Below, piece after piece: positions 53,805-63,087 of a stretch of DNA of 64,000 bases. Position numbers and translations under genes: made by a program. Numbering within the stretch: the first letter of the stretch is position 1; each line of letters opens with the position of its first letter. Below the pieces are notes generated by a model. The model saw nothing but the letters and a program-made list of their open reading frames with translations, was not told the origin of the DNA and ran no database searches. The stretch is from Paenibacillus eucommiae (GTDB taxonomy: Bacteria > Bacillota > Bacilli > Paenibacillales > NBRC-103111), in the NCBI RefSeq assembly GCF_017874215.1, contig NZ_JAGGLB010000030.1, forward strand, positions 1 through 64,000. The letters run 5' to 3'.

Positions 53805-54576
53805 CACCCATCTCCTCCTTTACAACCTTCTCCAGCTCGTCGGCCAACGTTTCCATGATGGCATGCTCTACATGATGCAGCAACGTATCCGCACTATCTC
53901 GAGGTCTCGCCGCTTGTACGGTAAATTCCTTCTTGATTTTCCCTGGACGGGTAGACATTACGAGCACACGGTCGGATAAAATGACGGCTTCCCGAATGTT
54001 ATGAGTGATGAAAAGGATGGTCTTACGTGTTCGCATCCAAATTTCTTCCAGCTCTTTATGCAAAATGAGTCTGGTTTGCTCATCGAGTGCAGCAAACGGC
54101 TCATCCATTAGTAATATTTGTGGATCCATCGCGAGTGCCCTGGCAATTGCTGCCCGCTGTTTCATTCCTCCTGATAGCTCATGCGGATAACGATCCGCGA
54201 ACTTGCTAAGGTGAACCAGCTTCATTTGCTCCATCGCCATTTCGATCCGTTCCTTCTTGCCTATTCCCTTCTGCTTTAAGCCGAAAGCAACGTTTTCCAA
54301 AACGGTTAACCAGGGAAACAGCGCATGCTCCTGAAAAACAACTACACGATCCGGTCCCGGTGCGGTGATACTTTTTCCGTTAACTTTGATACTTCCCTGC
54401 GCATAGGGCTCGAGCCCCGCTACTAAATTGAGAATTGTCGATTTCCCGCATCCTGAAGGTCCAAGAAGAGAAACAAATTCCCCTTCCTTGATGTTAAGGG
54501 ACACGTCGTCCAGCGCCATAAAATTGCCGCCAGTACGTTGGTCAAAGCTTTTACTCACATGATCGATTTGAATCAA
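53737..54576 (-). CDS. ABC importer ATP-binding protein (SsuB/TauB-like)
   Basis: 279 residues from TTG 54576, which has GGGAGTG seven bases upstream; an in-frame ATG at 54615 lacks a ribosome-binding site and lies ~11 bases from the probable transcription start. Walker A GPSGCGKST, Q-loop VVFQEHALFPWLTV, signature LSGGMKQRAAIARAL, Walker B ILLMDEPFAALD and the H-loop FITHNIREA. First gene of the importer operon. The C-terminal ~25 residues overlap the permease gene. Confidence 0.92.
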   Translation of the reverse strand: MIQIDHVSKSFDQRTGGNFMALDDVSLNIKEGEFVSLLGPSGCGKSTILNLVAGLEPYAQGSIKVNGKSITAPGPDRVVVFQEHALFPWLTVLENVAFGLKQKGIGKKERIEMAMEQMKLVHLSKFADRYPHELSGGMKQRAAIARALAMDPQILLMDEPFAALDEQTRLILHKELEEIWMRTRKTILFITHNIREAVILSDRVLVMSTRPGKIKKEFTVQAARPRDSADTLLHHVEHAIMETLADELEKVVKEEMGDEYSIKKNDFSGTASDSLGGGI

Positions 54577-54632
54577 AATAGAACACTCCCTAGGCCTCGT
54601 GACGTTCGGAGCCATTTTGTTTATACCAACTT

Positions 54633-54660
54633 ATTCTATCGGAATTAGAAATTTTGTCAA
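54633..54660 (-). promoter_or_regulatory. Promoter of the ABC importer operon
   Basis: Minus strand TTGACA (54655-54660), 16 bases, TAGAAT (54633-54638). It lies between repeat copy C and the ATPase gene. Confidence 0.65.
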
Positions 54661-54699
54661 TGGTTTATTTGGGAATTTGTGAAAAATAATCAGAAAAAA

Positions 54700-55075
54700 G
54701 AACGCCTTGTGGCGTCCTTTGAGGTGTGTTCGTTATGTTGGTGGTTCGGGGAGGGAATGGCTGTGGGCTCCAGCCGCTGTTAAAGATTTGTTCCCTGAAT
54801 GGAATGGATGAGGAGGTAGGAACAAATCTTTAAAGGCGGACGCTTCCGCTCTTCCGCCCACAGCCCTTCCCTCTTCTCAGCTACAGCCGCACGAATCGCA
54901 CGAACACCAAGCTCAAATGGACAGCTAGAAGGCGCCTGTTTCCTGACCAGAAGGGATAGTGATGACAATGAACATCTGGACTTGGACTTCTTTACAGCTT
55001 TCATGTTTTAAACATTTAAACATTTAACATGTTAACACTATTACCCTTTACCGCAGTAAAACTGTATTATGTCAA
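54700..55075 (+). repeat. Dispersed structured intergenic repeat, copy C
   Basis: Begins ACGCCTTGTGGCGTCCTTTGA (a small hairpin), then GGCTGTGGGCTCCAGCCGCTG and the 15-bp perfect arms TTAAAGATTTGTTCC (54780-54794) / GGAACAAATCTTTAA (54819-54833), GCCCACAGCCCTTCCC, CACGAACACCAAGCTCAAA, CTGTTTCCTGACCAGAAGG, GATAGTGATGACAATGAACA and a TTTACCGCAGTAAAACTG end. Compared with B, changes in the outer stem partly compensate. It fills the gap between the importer promoter and the DUF445 gene; no gene is seen. Confidence 0.88.
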
Positions 55076-55093
55076 TCCTGTTAAAGATTTGTC

Positions 55094-56341
55094 CTACACA
55101 ATCATCTTTAAAGCTGCCAAAGCAACTCCGATGAAAAAGCCGCAAATCGCGCCGTTGACACGAATCCATTGTAAATCGGGGCCAATCTTGTCTTCCATCA
55201 TTTCAATCAGCTTGGCATTGTCCAGCTTATCCAGATTTTCTTTAACGAGCTGGCCGATTTTACCGTGATTCTGTTCCACATAGCCAATGATTTGCCGTTG
55301 AATCCATTCTTCCCCCTGCTGGATAAGTTCCGGATTATTTTTCACAGAAGCTATCAACTTGGAAATCGTAGGAATGACGAACTGTGGAATAAACTCAGGC
55401 TGCTCCACAAACATCTCCGCCCGATCCCTCAGCCTTCCAAGAAGCTGAGCTATTTTCTCTTCGAGTGACAACAGACCGGGCAACTGCTCCTTCCAGCTTT
55501 CCAGCTCAGCAAGCAGCTGTAGATTCTGCTCCAGCTTCTGCAGCTCGCTGCGAACTACCTCCAGCAAAGCTTCGCGGCGCGGATGACCCTCCGTTCGCAG
55601 CTCTTCCGTGTAGGACAAAATGAAATTTTGCAGAATACCCCCGACCTTGTCTTCGTTCAGCATACCTATGAAGGCATTAACGGCGAATTGCATGAAGCCA
55701 TTGCCCTGCAAGCCCTCCAGTGCTTTTAGAGCTAGGCCTCCCAGCTGCAAGCGCGTTTCTTCCTTCGCTGCCCAAACGTCTACCTTATCCAAAAGAAAGG
55801 AAAAAGCCTTCCCTTCATACCCATGATCCGTTACATGCTTCATCACCTTATGCAGCAGGCTGGAAGTATCTAAATCTTTGACAGCTCTACTGATCTCTTC
55901 AGTAAGCAGCGGGGCCAGCTTCTCCAAATCAACCGCCTGGATCGCTTGCTTACATACATATACCATCCCTTTATGCAGCGCTTCATGATGTAAATTCTGC
56001 TCGGCAAGCTCTATACCCCGTTCCAGGAAACGAACTTGCTGGAGCCTGGCGCGGATGGTTTCCTTGGACAGCAGCTCATTCTCCACAGTAGATACCAGCG
56101 CCTTCGTTATTTTCCCCCTATTATTGGGCAGCAGCGCTGTATGTGGAATCGGAATGCCGAGCGGGTGACGAAATAGCGCACTCACCGCAAACCAGTCGGC
56201 CAGGCCCCCTACTACGCCCGCTTCAAAACCGCCCTGAAGCAGCGATTGAACTGTAGAAGCTTCGAAGGGAAGCGTCGCAAGAAAGCCTGCCCCCATAACT
56301 CCCAGTGATACCGTTGCAATATATTTCGCTTCTTTTTTCAT
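55094..56341 (-). CDS. DUF445 family membrane-associated protein
   Basis: 415 residues. An N-terminal helix (IATVSLGVMGAGFLATLPF) and the family motif GGFEAGVVGGLADWFAVSALFRHPLGIPIPHTALLPNNRGKI in split form; a long helical, coiled-coil-rich middle, and a C-terminal VNGAICGFFIGVALAALKMIV helix after DLQWIRVNGA. This matches DUF445 (YheB-like) proteins, whose function is unknown; both ends look membrane-bound. Confidence 0.88.
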   Translation of the reverse strand: MKKEAKYIATVSLGVMGAGFLATLPFEASTVQSLLQGGFEAGVVGGLADWFAVSALFRHPLGIPIPHTALLPNNRGKITKALVSTVENELLSKETIRARLQQVRFLERGIELAEQNLHHEALHKGMVYVCKQAIQAVDLEKLAPLLTEEISRAVKDLDTSSLLHKVMKHVTDHGYEGKAFSFLLDKVDVWAAKEETRLQLGGLALKALEGLQGNGFMQFAVNAFIGMLNEDKVGGILQNFILSYTEELRTEGHPRREALLEVVRSELQKLEQNLQLLAELESWKEQLPGLLSLEEKIAQLLGRLRDRAEMFVEQPEFIPQFVIPTISKLIASVKNNPELIQQGEEWIQRQIIGYVEQNHGKIGQLVKENLDKLDNAKLIEMMEDKIGPDLQWIRVNGAICGFFIGVALAALKMIV

Positions 56342-56593
56342 CGTTAGCTACATCTCTTTCCACTCAAAGTTTAGTCCAAGACTCTATCCCGTATTTTAAC
56401 ATATAATACCGCAAAAGCAGCATAACCATTTCATGTGTTACACAAGTTATGGAAACGAATTGCATACCCATCTTGGAAAATACCTAGAAAGCTGAGTGGC
56501 CTGAGCGAAAGGGATAGTCCTCACAAAAAAATTCCACGGCCTGGCGATCGCTCACCTATGGGTTCAACTCCAGTCGTCGGCTGCTAAGCACAC
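56342..56593. other. Intergenic segment with a fragment resembling the repeat tail
   Basis: Nothing coding is seen. CCTGAGCGAAAGGGATAGTCC (56500-56520) resembles the CCTGAGGGAAAGGGATAGTGG tail of repeat copies A and D and may be a remnant. GGGTTCAACTCC near 56561 recalls a tRNA T-loop, but no cloverleaf can be built. Confidence 0.4.
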
Positions 56594-56620
56594 AAAAAAA
56601 CCTCCCTACCCTGGGAGGCA
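56594..56620 (-). terminator. Terminator after the small membrane protein
   Basis: Minus strand GCCTCCCAGGGTAGGGAGGTTTTTTT: arms CCTCCC (56613-56618 on the minus reading) and GGGAGG (56601-56606) followed by seven T. Confidence 0.8.
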
Positions 56621-56671
56621 TATGGCATATCAAATATGTTTTTACACATTTTTCACTAGCTATTATTTGCT

Positions 56672-57061
56672 TTACCTGCGGGCTTTAATCAGCCAGACTA
56701 CTCCCTCTACCACAATGCCAATCACAACCCCACCGATGACCCCCACGAAAAATCCGAGCAGGCTGGACAAATCCTCCCACCCCGTCATATCCCTCGTTGA
56801 ATAAAATAACATCAGCAGCCAGCCTGCGACCGTTCCGATCGTAGTATACAGCCAAATATGGCGGGCACCCAACCATCCGAGGCCATTGGCAGCAATAGCA
56901 ATGATGAGAGCCATAGCCGCAAAAGCAAAAGCATGCCGGGCTTCGAAATCCTCCCCCAGTACGATGTACCGATTCAGCCATAACAGCAGCGTCAGCACCA
57001 CACCATAAACAATGAACCAGATCAACCAAGCTTTACTTCTTCTTCCTGGCAACATCCACAT
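56672..57061 (-). CDS. Small polytopic membrane protein, unknown function
   Basis: 129 residues with four hydrophobic helices: AWLIWFIVYGVVLTLLLWL, HAFAFAAMALIIAIAANGLGWLG, LYTTIGTVAGWLLMLFY and LLGFFVGVIGGVVIGIVVEGVVWLI. No catalytic motif. I do not recognise a named family. It stands alone between terminator and repeat copy D. Confidence 0.7.
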   Translation of the reverse strand: MWMLPGRRSKAWLIWFIVYGVVLTLLLWLNRYIVLGEDFEARHAFAFAAMALIIAIAANGLGWLGARHIWLYTTIGTVAGWLLMLFYSTRDMTGWEDLSSLLGFFVGVIGGVVIGIVVEGVVWLIKARR

Positions 57062-57194
57062 TGTGATCCCACCTCACTAAAGTGTATAGGTAAAGGTACA
57101 GGTACAGGTACAGGCTTAGGTTTGTCATGACTTTGATGGCGCACGTATATCTAATTATATATGGGAAGTTATAATTGTCCAGACTGAACGGGCT

Positions 57195-57595
57195 GCAGCA
57201 AGAAAAATGCCATGCGAGTCTGCTACTTTAACGATGAAAAACATCGTTAAATGGAGCACACTCAATCCGGGGAGGTGGTTTTTTTAGTTTTTGCTTCTTT
57301 ACTTCTTTGTCACTTTACTACTTGCTACTTTGCTGCTTGGCTGCTACTATCACTCTTTCTCACCCTTCCCTTCATTTCCCTTCATTTCCCTTCATTTCCC
57401 CTCCTTCTCAGCTTCAAAGTGCCGAAAACATGCTACGCTCTAACGGACTGCCAGCAGCAGCAGAGGTTCCTTCCTGAGGGAAAGGGATAGTGGCCATATG
57501 GAAAAACTGTGCTTCCTTTTTGATTACCTTGGAGAACTAATGGTGATTCGGATCGCTTTAACACTGCAAAGCTGCAACGCAAATTCGAAACCATT
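57195..57595 (+). repeat. Dispersed structured intergenic repeat, copy D
   Basis: It lacks the AAAGATTTGTTCC hairpin and instead has the perfect hairpin TTTAACGATG-AAAAA-CATCGTTAAA (57227-57251), also present in copy A. A TTTCCCTTCA decamer is repeated three times near 57365-57400. The second half matches copy A closely: CATGCTACGCTCTAACGGACT, CCTTCCTGAGGGAAAGGGATAGTGG, TTTAACACTGCAAAGCTGCAA. No gene is seen; the whole gap 57062-57772 is this element plus the SSR/terminator that follows. Confidence 0.82.
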
Positions 57596-57639
57596 CACTC
57601 CAGGCGTCCCAAAAAAATTATTCTATCTGCTTAGTTCAA

Positions 57640-57735
<96 letters not shown>

Positions 57736-57772
57736 TCTTCCACTTCAAGTATGCTCTCAGCGCACGCGCCTG

Positions 57773-59698
57773 CTAAGCTTTATGCTCCACAACCACCATG
57801 GCGTAGCCATCCACTTTAGGCAGAGGAATGCGGATATAACCGTCCACTTGCTCATAAGCCAGAGGCTCTTTTCCTGGTGCCATGTAAACCGCTTCAACCT
57901 GGTTGCTTCTCAAATACACGACCCCGTCAGACAATGTTTGCCTGTCTTCGATTACGTTGTATTTGCCTCGCGGCTCAGGGTGGGTCAGCTTGATGTGAAC
58001 CATGCTCATTTGCTCCTTCTCAGTCACAGTAACGCGCGCTGTAGTAGGAATTCCCTCGCATTTGGCTAACGGCTCAGGCAGCAATTGCTCCAGACAGTAC
58101 TTCACCATGTATTTATGAACATTCACGGCTACATCCATGTAGGAGGTGAACAGATGGAAGCAGAATTGAAAAATATTGCCTGATCTCGCCACTGCAGGTC
58201 TACCGGCATAACGATCCGGTGGTGTATAGAAAGAACCGTGGAAGCCATCCCACTCGCGGTTGAAATACGGTTGGTAATAATCAGCGACAGCTTTTGAACC
58301 CTCTTTGGTCTGCAGAAGTATCCCTTGGTTATATATGCCGCACAGCATATCCGGTATTTCTCCGCCCGTATCTTCAAGCATCTTGAAATAAGAGCTGTTC
58401 CACGTGTCCTCGCCGTCGTATGTCATATTCCATTCAGAAAGCGCAAACTCTGTACCTTCCGGATTCAACCCGGAACGGCCTGAACTGATGATACCGCCTC
58501 CGGCAGCTATATAGGCTTCCAGCTTTGGCTTCAAAACCGCCGACACCTTCACATGGTCAGGCAAAATAATAACCTTGTATTTGGACAGGTCATGATTTTC
58601 ATTAATGATGTCATACGTATAATGGAGCTCTCCCAGCAGGCGTACCGCACCATTGTGGCATACGTCGATCTTGCCACGCTCCAATGTCAGAATGCCAATA
58701 TCCGCTGCGGCTTTGGCATAATCTGTCCATGGCTCGTATCGTTCGACCTCCTCGTAGATTTCGCCTACGATCTTATAAACGGCCGGATCCAATCCATCGC
58801 GGGGATGCATATGGTCACCGATAGAAGTGGGCACTCCGTTGCTCAGTGCATCCCAACAGTCGTTCAATAGGGAGACTTTGCTCTTCAACCCGCCGAAATC
58901 ACCCCAATTTACATTGAAACGCCCGGTCATATAGAACGTCTGGATCCCCAAATTACGGGCATACGCAACCTGAGCAGGGAAAAAGTCGTAGCTCCATCCA
59001 CTCGGCAAGCATTCAATTTCAGCGTGTGTGTTCAGGCCTGCAGAATCCGCTGGCTCTATACCATTTAAGTACAGGAACTTGTCAGGACCGACAATTTTCT
59101 TAACTTCTTGCGAGAAATCGAGCAGGGCTTCTTTGGCGAACGCCAAAACATCTTCATCATTCAAAGGATCCATGCCACGCTCTTTCACAGCTTCCAAACA
59201 CTCATTCCCATGACACGGCCTAATAACTATGCAATCAAGAAAAACACCCTCAACCGGATAACGCTCTACCACTTCCTTAATCATTCCCAGCATATATTCG
59301 CGATAGCCCGAATTGAAGCACATATTGCGGAAAAAGTTCGCCGTTCTATCATCATAGATGATTTGGCCTTCTTTATTCACCACTGTCCATTCGCGATGTT
59401 TTCTTGCCATTTCATGATCCAGACCAACATTGAAGTATGCGGTTACACCAATCCCCAGTTTGTTGCACTCTTCAACGATTTGTCCGAACATATCAAATTC
59501 AAGGTGCGGATGCATAACACCAATTTCCGTAGGATAATAGGCAAAACCGATATTGCATTTGGCAAAAGCATTAATGTATTCGACTTTCGCATCTTTCAAC
59601 GTCCTAGCAAACGTCTTTGCGTCAAAGTTAGCTCCAAAATCCGGAATAGCAGGCATCGTGTGAAAATCGATGTGAACAGCTCTTTTGATCATTCTCAT
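57773..59698 (-). CDS. Putative glycoside hydrolase with a class-I glutamine-amidotransferase-like (trimerisation-type) domain
   Basis: 641 residues; ATG at 59698 has GAGGAG seven bases upstream, whereas the in-frame TTG at 59716 overlaps that site. Residues ~1-330 form a probable TIM barrel (VHIDFHTMPAIPDFG, YINAFAKCNIGFAYYPTEIGVMHPHL, VEGVFLDCIVIRPCHGNEC, ECLPSGWSYDFFPAQVAYAR), resembling hypothetical glycosyl hydrolases of the fucosidase-like group (GHL6). Residues ~340-520 resemble a beta-galactosidase trimerisation domain (VIILPDHVKVSAVLKPKLEAYIAAGGGII), then a beta domain. No signal peptide, so it acts in the cytoplasm on imported sugars; substrate unknown. It stands alone without a transporter. 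Confidence 0.82.
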   Translation of the reverse strand: MRMIKRAVHIDFHTMPAIPDFGANFDAKTFARTLKDAKVEYINAFAKCNIGFAYYPTEIGVMHPHLEFDMFGQIVEECNKLGIGVTAYFNVGLDHEMARKHREWTVVNKEGQIIYDDRTANFFRNMCFNSGYREYMLGMIKEVVERYPVEGVFLDCIVIRPCHGNECLEAVKERGMDPLNDEDVLAFAKEALLDFSQEVKKIVGPDKFLYLNGIEPADSAGLNTHAEIECLPSGWSYDFFPAQVAYARNLGIQTFYMTGRFNVNWGDFGGLKSKVSLLNDCWDALSNGVPTSIGDHMHPRDGLDPAVYKIVGEIYEEVERYEPWTDYAKAAADIGILTLERGKIDVCHNGAVRLLGELHYTYDIINENHDLSKYKVIILPDHVKVSAVLKPKLEAYIAAGGGIISSGRSGLNPEGTEFALSEWNMTYDGEDTWNSSYFKMLEDTGGEIPDMLCGIYNQGILLQTKEGSKAVADYYQPYFNREWDGFHGSFYTPPDRYAGRPAVARSGNIFQFCFHLFTSYMDVAVNVHKYMVKYCLEQLLPEPLAKCEGIPTTARVTVTEKEQMSMVHIKLTHPEPRGKYNVIEDRQTLSDGVVYLRSNQVEAVYMAPGKEPLAYEQVDGYIRIPLPKVDGYAMVVVEHKA

Positions 59699-59913
59699 AA
59701 CCGTGCTCCTCTGCAATTTTTATCATATATGATTATATATAATTAATTTGTATTATATATAATTACTCCGATAATATCAATCCCTAAACTTCTCTTTTTC
59801 AACTTTAAATATCCATTCGCAGGAAACAAAAAAAGAGCCCAATGAAAGCAATTGCTTATCATCAGCCCCTTATTATCCACAGCTCCAGCCAGCAGCTATC
59901 TTACAGACAGCAA

Positions 59914-60840
59914 CTATCGATCCGAATGAAAAAAGCGAAACGCATTCCTGCCCTTTTCCTTCACCTGATACAGAGCCATATCGACATGCTTAAGCAGCAC
60001 ATTAAAATCGTCGCCATCTCTCGGGTAAAGTGCAATCCCCATACTTACTGTGGCATGGAAGCTATGCTCACCTAATTGATACGGCTTTTCTATACTGCGA
60101 AAAATACGCCTGGCTACCGTTTCCACATTTTCTGCGGAGTCCATCATGGGCAGCAAAATCGTAAACTCGTCCCCGCCCATACGTGCGAACATGTCCACCT
60201 CCCGCAAGCAATTCCGTATACGAGAGGCAAAATCCTGCAGAAAGGAATCGCCTATATCATGTCCCATCGTATCATTAATCATTTTGAAATCATCTATATC
60301 CACATAAAGCAGCGCAAGCTGCTTGCCGGTCCTTCTGGCTTGGAGGAGAGCCTGGTTTAAATGTTCTTTGAACAAACGCCGATTCGGAAGCCCTGTTAGG
60401 GGGTCGTGGTAAGCTAATGAGATCAGTCTGCTTTCCTGCTGCTTTCTCAAGGTAATATCATTAGTGACAAGAGCAATCTGCCTGATTTCTCCGCCCACAT
60501 CGCGAATTGGAATTGCTACCGTTTCCAGCCAAATCCATCCTTCATTCGCATGTTGAAATAAATACTCCACCTTCTCCTTATTTCCACTCTGTATCACTTT
60601 AAAAAACAGCTTTCGGACATCCATCCGATATCCGTGATCTATTCGCGATAACAGCTCTTCTAAATTATTGGGTGGCCTAAACCCAATTACACGATCACAG
60701 CTGTCCGATGCATACAAGAGCTTACCGTAAATATCGGTTAGTCCCACCATGTCCCATGCTTCCTGTACGATTTGCCGTAAAAAGCTCTCCAGGTCCACAC
60801 ATAAATCCCCCGAAAGCTCATTGTAATCACAAACCGGCAA
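59914..60840 (-). CDS. PAS-GGDEF diguanylate cyclase
   Basis: 308 residues from TTG 60840, with GGGAGGTG six bases upstream; the frame is open far upstream into the opposite-strand regulator but no other site fits. An N-terminal PAS/PAC region (~20-130, DMVGLTDIYGKLLYASDSCDRVIGF ... VTNDITLRKQQ split across it) precedes the GGDEF domain: AYHDPLTGLPNRRLF, DIDDFKMINDTMGHDIGD and the intact MGGDEF. RxxD five residues before GGDEF (REVD-MFARM) is an inhibitory c-di-GMP site, so product feedback is likely. No membrane helix. The gap 59717-59913 after the hydrolase gene holds no gene. Confidence 0.93.
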   Translation of the reverse strand: MPVCDYNELSGDLCVDLESFLRQIVQEAWDMVGLTDIYGKLLYASDSCDRVIGFRPPNNLEELLSRIDHGYRMDVRKLFFKVIQSGNKEKVEYLFQHANEGWIWLETVAIPIRDVGGEIRQIALVTNDITLRKQQESRLISLAYHDPLTGLPNRRLFKEHLNQALLQARRTGKQLALLYVDIDDFKMINDTMGHDIGDSFLQDFASRIRNCLREVDMFARMGGDEFTILLPMMDSAENVETVARRIFRSIEKPYQLGEHSFHATVSMGIALYPRDGDDFNVLLKHVDMALYQVKEKGRNAFRFFHSDR

Positions 60841-60932
60841 CGCTTTCACCTCCCCCAAATTGGTGTTAATCCTCCAAATCCGATATACATATACTGCCAT
60901 GTGCAGCTTGTTCATGCAACAAGAAGTTTTCA

Positions 60933-60941
60933 TGCTATAAT
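60933..60941 (+). promoter_or_regulatory. Extended -10 promoter of the OmpR-type regulator
   Basis: TGC-TATAAT, an extended -10 with perfect hexamer at 60936-60941; the -35 is poor. It lies 75 bases before the regulator's ATG, in the gap shared with the divergent diguanylate cyclase. Confidence 0.55.
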
Positions 60942-61015
60942 AAGAGAAGTCTTGGTATTGGGAATTATTTACTCCCGAAATATAATAGCGATGTTGGCTT
61001 AGGAGGTACCCGCAC

Positions 61016-61714
61016 ATGTCCGGAAACAATATAATGGTCGTCGATGACGATCCGGAAATCATGGAACTGCTCCATTTGCATTTGATTAAGGAAGGCTTTG
61101 AGGTTATTAGCGCCAGCGATGGGCCGCAGGTGTTCGATCTTGTTGCGCAGCATAAGCCCGATTTAATCATCTTGAATGTGAACCTTCCAGAGATGGACGG
61201 CATTGAAGTTTGCAGGCAGCTTCGCAAAACAGATAACACTCCTGTTATATTCATTTCCAGTAATTCTGAAGATGATAACGTTATTCTTGCCCTTAGCATG
61301 GGTGGAGATGATTATGTCACCAAGCCCTTTAGCCCTAGTCAATTAATGGCCCGGGTGAAAGCACATTTGCGCCGGAGCTCTATTGTCGAACATCAGGAAG
61401 ATACTCATATCCTCAAATTCCCCGGACTCGAAATTGATTTAACCAGTCATATTGTCAAAGCAGGTCAAACCTCTATTGCTCTTTCCTCCAAAGAATTCGA
61501 ACTGCTGGCACTGCTGGCCAAAACGCCAAACCGTGTTTATAAAATCGAGCATTTATTCGAGCTGATCTGGAGCTTGGACAGCATGGGCGATCCGAGAACC
61601 CTTATGGTACATATAAGCAACCTTCGTAAAAAGATTGAACCTAATCCGGCAAAGCCGCGATACATTATTACACTTAGAGGTGTCGGCTACAAATTTAACG
61701 GCTCCTTCACCTAG
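61016..61714 (+). CDS. OmpR-type orphan response regulator with Asn in place of the phosphoacceptor Asp
   Basis: 232 residues. Receiver domain with the acidic pocket (VVDDDPEI) and lysine (YVTKPFSPS), but the phosphoacceptor position reads LIILNVNLPEMDG: Asn54 (codon AAT at 61175-61177) where Asp is expected. The winged-helix output (LSSKEFELLALLAKTPNRVYKIEHL ... RYIITLRGVGYKFNG) is intact. AGGAGG precedes the ATG. No kinase is adjacent. It probably works without phosphorylation, as atypical receivers do, perhaps regulated by dimerisation or level. Confidence 0.92.
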   Translation: MSGNNIMVVDDDPEIMELLHLHLIKEGFEVISASDGPQVFDLVAQHKPDLIILNVNLPEMDGIEVCRQLRKTDNTPVIFISSNSEDDNVILALSMGGDDYVTKPFSPSQLMARVKAHLRRSSIVEHQEDTHILKFPGLEIDLTSHIVKAGQTSIALSSKEFELLALLAKTPNRVYKIEHLFELIWSLDSMGDPRTLMVHISNLRKKIEPNPAKPRYIITLRGVGYKFNGSFT

Positions 61715-61846
61715 ATGAAAGAGACTGGCCTCTTCATGGGCACAACAAGAAAAACTCCTGTTGCATAGACGATGACGCGTTACCCATCATCCCCCTGCAG
61801 AGGAGCTGTTTTTGAAATACTTTAACTATCTTCGAGCATCTCTAAG

Positions 61847-62926
61847 CTATAATTCTTTTACATTACGGCAAAAACGCTCGATTCCTTCAGGATTAGGGTC
61901 TAATTCATGCCCTCCCTCAAAAGCACTCTCCGAAAATCGTTCACTCAGGTTCAGCTTGCTATAAAGCTCTGCAACCTGTTCGATTTCTTTCTTGGCATGT
62001 TCATAGAGGAAGGTCTCATCCTGCTTGCCTACATCCAGATGAAGAAAGCGCGGAGCAATCAAAGCACAAACTTCTTCATCCAGAAACGTATTGCCAGCAT
62101 TAAACCAAGTGAAATCCGGCCAATCTATCACAAAACGATTGTTAATGAAGCAAGAGGAATATGCGGCTTTAATTCTGGTTTCTACTGCCGTTGTAAATAA
62201 AGTATAGAAGCCGCCGTAGGACAAGCCGATCATCCCGACCCGCGAAGCATCCATATCCGGTCTGGAGAGCAAATAATCAAGCGCCCGCTGAATTTTATAA
62301 ATTTCCACTGCAGTTATGGAACTTCCCAGCTGCTTCAGCTGTTTATCGTAAAGGTTCCGGTCCACCCCAGGACCATGCGCATCAGTCCACAGCAATAATT
62401 GCGGGGCAAACACAGCGACCCCTTGCCGCAAAACTCTTCGCGTCATATCATTATAATTATTGTCCCCATAGAACCCGGAGCAAATCTCAGGTGTCCCCCC
62501 GCCTCCATGCTGGGAAATGACCAGAGGATGCGGCCCTTCTGTATCCGGTATAAATAAGACACCATAGGTCGTTAATCCATAACCAGCCTCTATTTCAACT
62601 CTATAAATGCTTCCGAGCTCATCCTTGGCAACAAAGCTTACCTCGGCTAGAGGCGGAGATGCCGCGGCTCCCTGCTGTGAACCGACATCATGGTCTGTCG
62701 TGAGCGGCCATCCCAGCATCCCCTTCAGCTGTTCACGGTATTGATGGCTATCCTGTTCATACGCAGCAACGCTCGAAGTATCCGGCCGAAAAAAAAGCTT
62801 GCGCTTTACTCCCGCCGCCTCGCGCAGATCTTGAATCAAACGATCAAACTCATTTTTTTGCTTCTCACGATATGTATAACCAACTGATATATCTTCACTA
62901 TAAAGATAATGCTCCTGATTGCCCAT
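61847..62926 (-). CDS. Alpha/beta hydrolase (dienelactone hydrolase/acetyl esterase-like)
   Basis: 359 residues. An alpha/beta fold with the oxyanion region VISQHGGGGTPE, the nucleophile elbow GLSYGG, and the catalytic His in FEGGHELDP; the acid is probably the Asp in LDVGKQDETF. No signal peptide. Family members are cytoplasmic esterases, often of sugar acetates. Substrate unknown. It is convergent with the regulator at 61714; hairpin-like sequence between them is not convincing as a terminator. Confidence 0.85.
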   Translation of the reverse strand: MGNQEHYLYSEDISVGYTYREKQKNEFDRLIQDLREAAGVKRKLFFRPDTSSVAAYEQDSHQYREQLKGMLGWPLTTDHDVGSQQGAAASPPLAEVSFVAKDELGSIYRVEIEAGYGLTTYGVLFIPDTEGPHPLVISQHGGGGTPEICSGFYGDNNYNDMTRRVLRQGVAVFAPQLLLWTDAHGPGVDRNLYDKQLKQLGSSITAVEIYKIQRALDYLLSRPDMDASRVGMIGLSYGGFYTLFTTAVETRIKAAYSSCFINNRFVIDWPDFTWFNAGNTFLDEEVCALIAPRFLHLDVGKQDETFLYEHAKKEIEQVAELYSKLNLSERFSESAFEGGHELDPNPEGIERFCRNVKEL

Positions 62927-63087
62927 AGCTTCTATTTCCCTCCAATGATAAGTTGCCGTATAGTTATAATTTACAAGCCTCCGCCTTAAGTTTACAATAG
63001 GACAAACAAGCCGTCTTTACACTAAATCCGTTTATTCCCAGCAACACTTGTACAATATTGACATTTAAACAACAAAGGAGAACTTCT

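Noticed and set aside
56540..56592. tRNA or tRNA fragment suggested by GGGTTCAACTCC
   Set aside because: The bases around the T-loop-like string do not form a 5-bp T stem, and no anticodon or acceptor stem can be placed upstream.
60841..61299. N-terminal extension of the diguanylate cyclase
   Set aside because: It would run antisense through the regulator gene; the TTG at 60840 has a strong ribosome-binding site and begins just before the PAS domain.
61715..61846. Terminator between the regulator and the alpha/beta hydrolase
   Set aside because: GAAAGAGACTGGCCTCTTC and the AACTCCT/AGGAGCTGTT pair give only short or widely spaced stems without a clear T-run for either gene.
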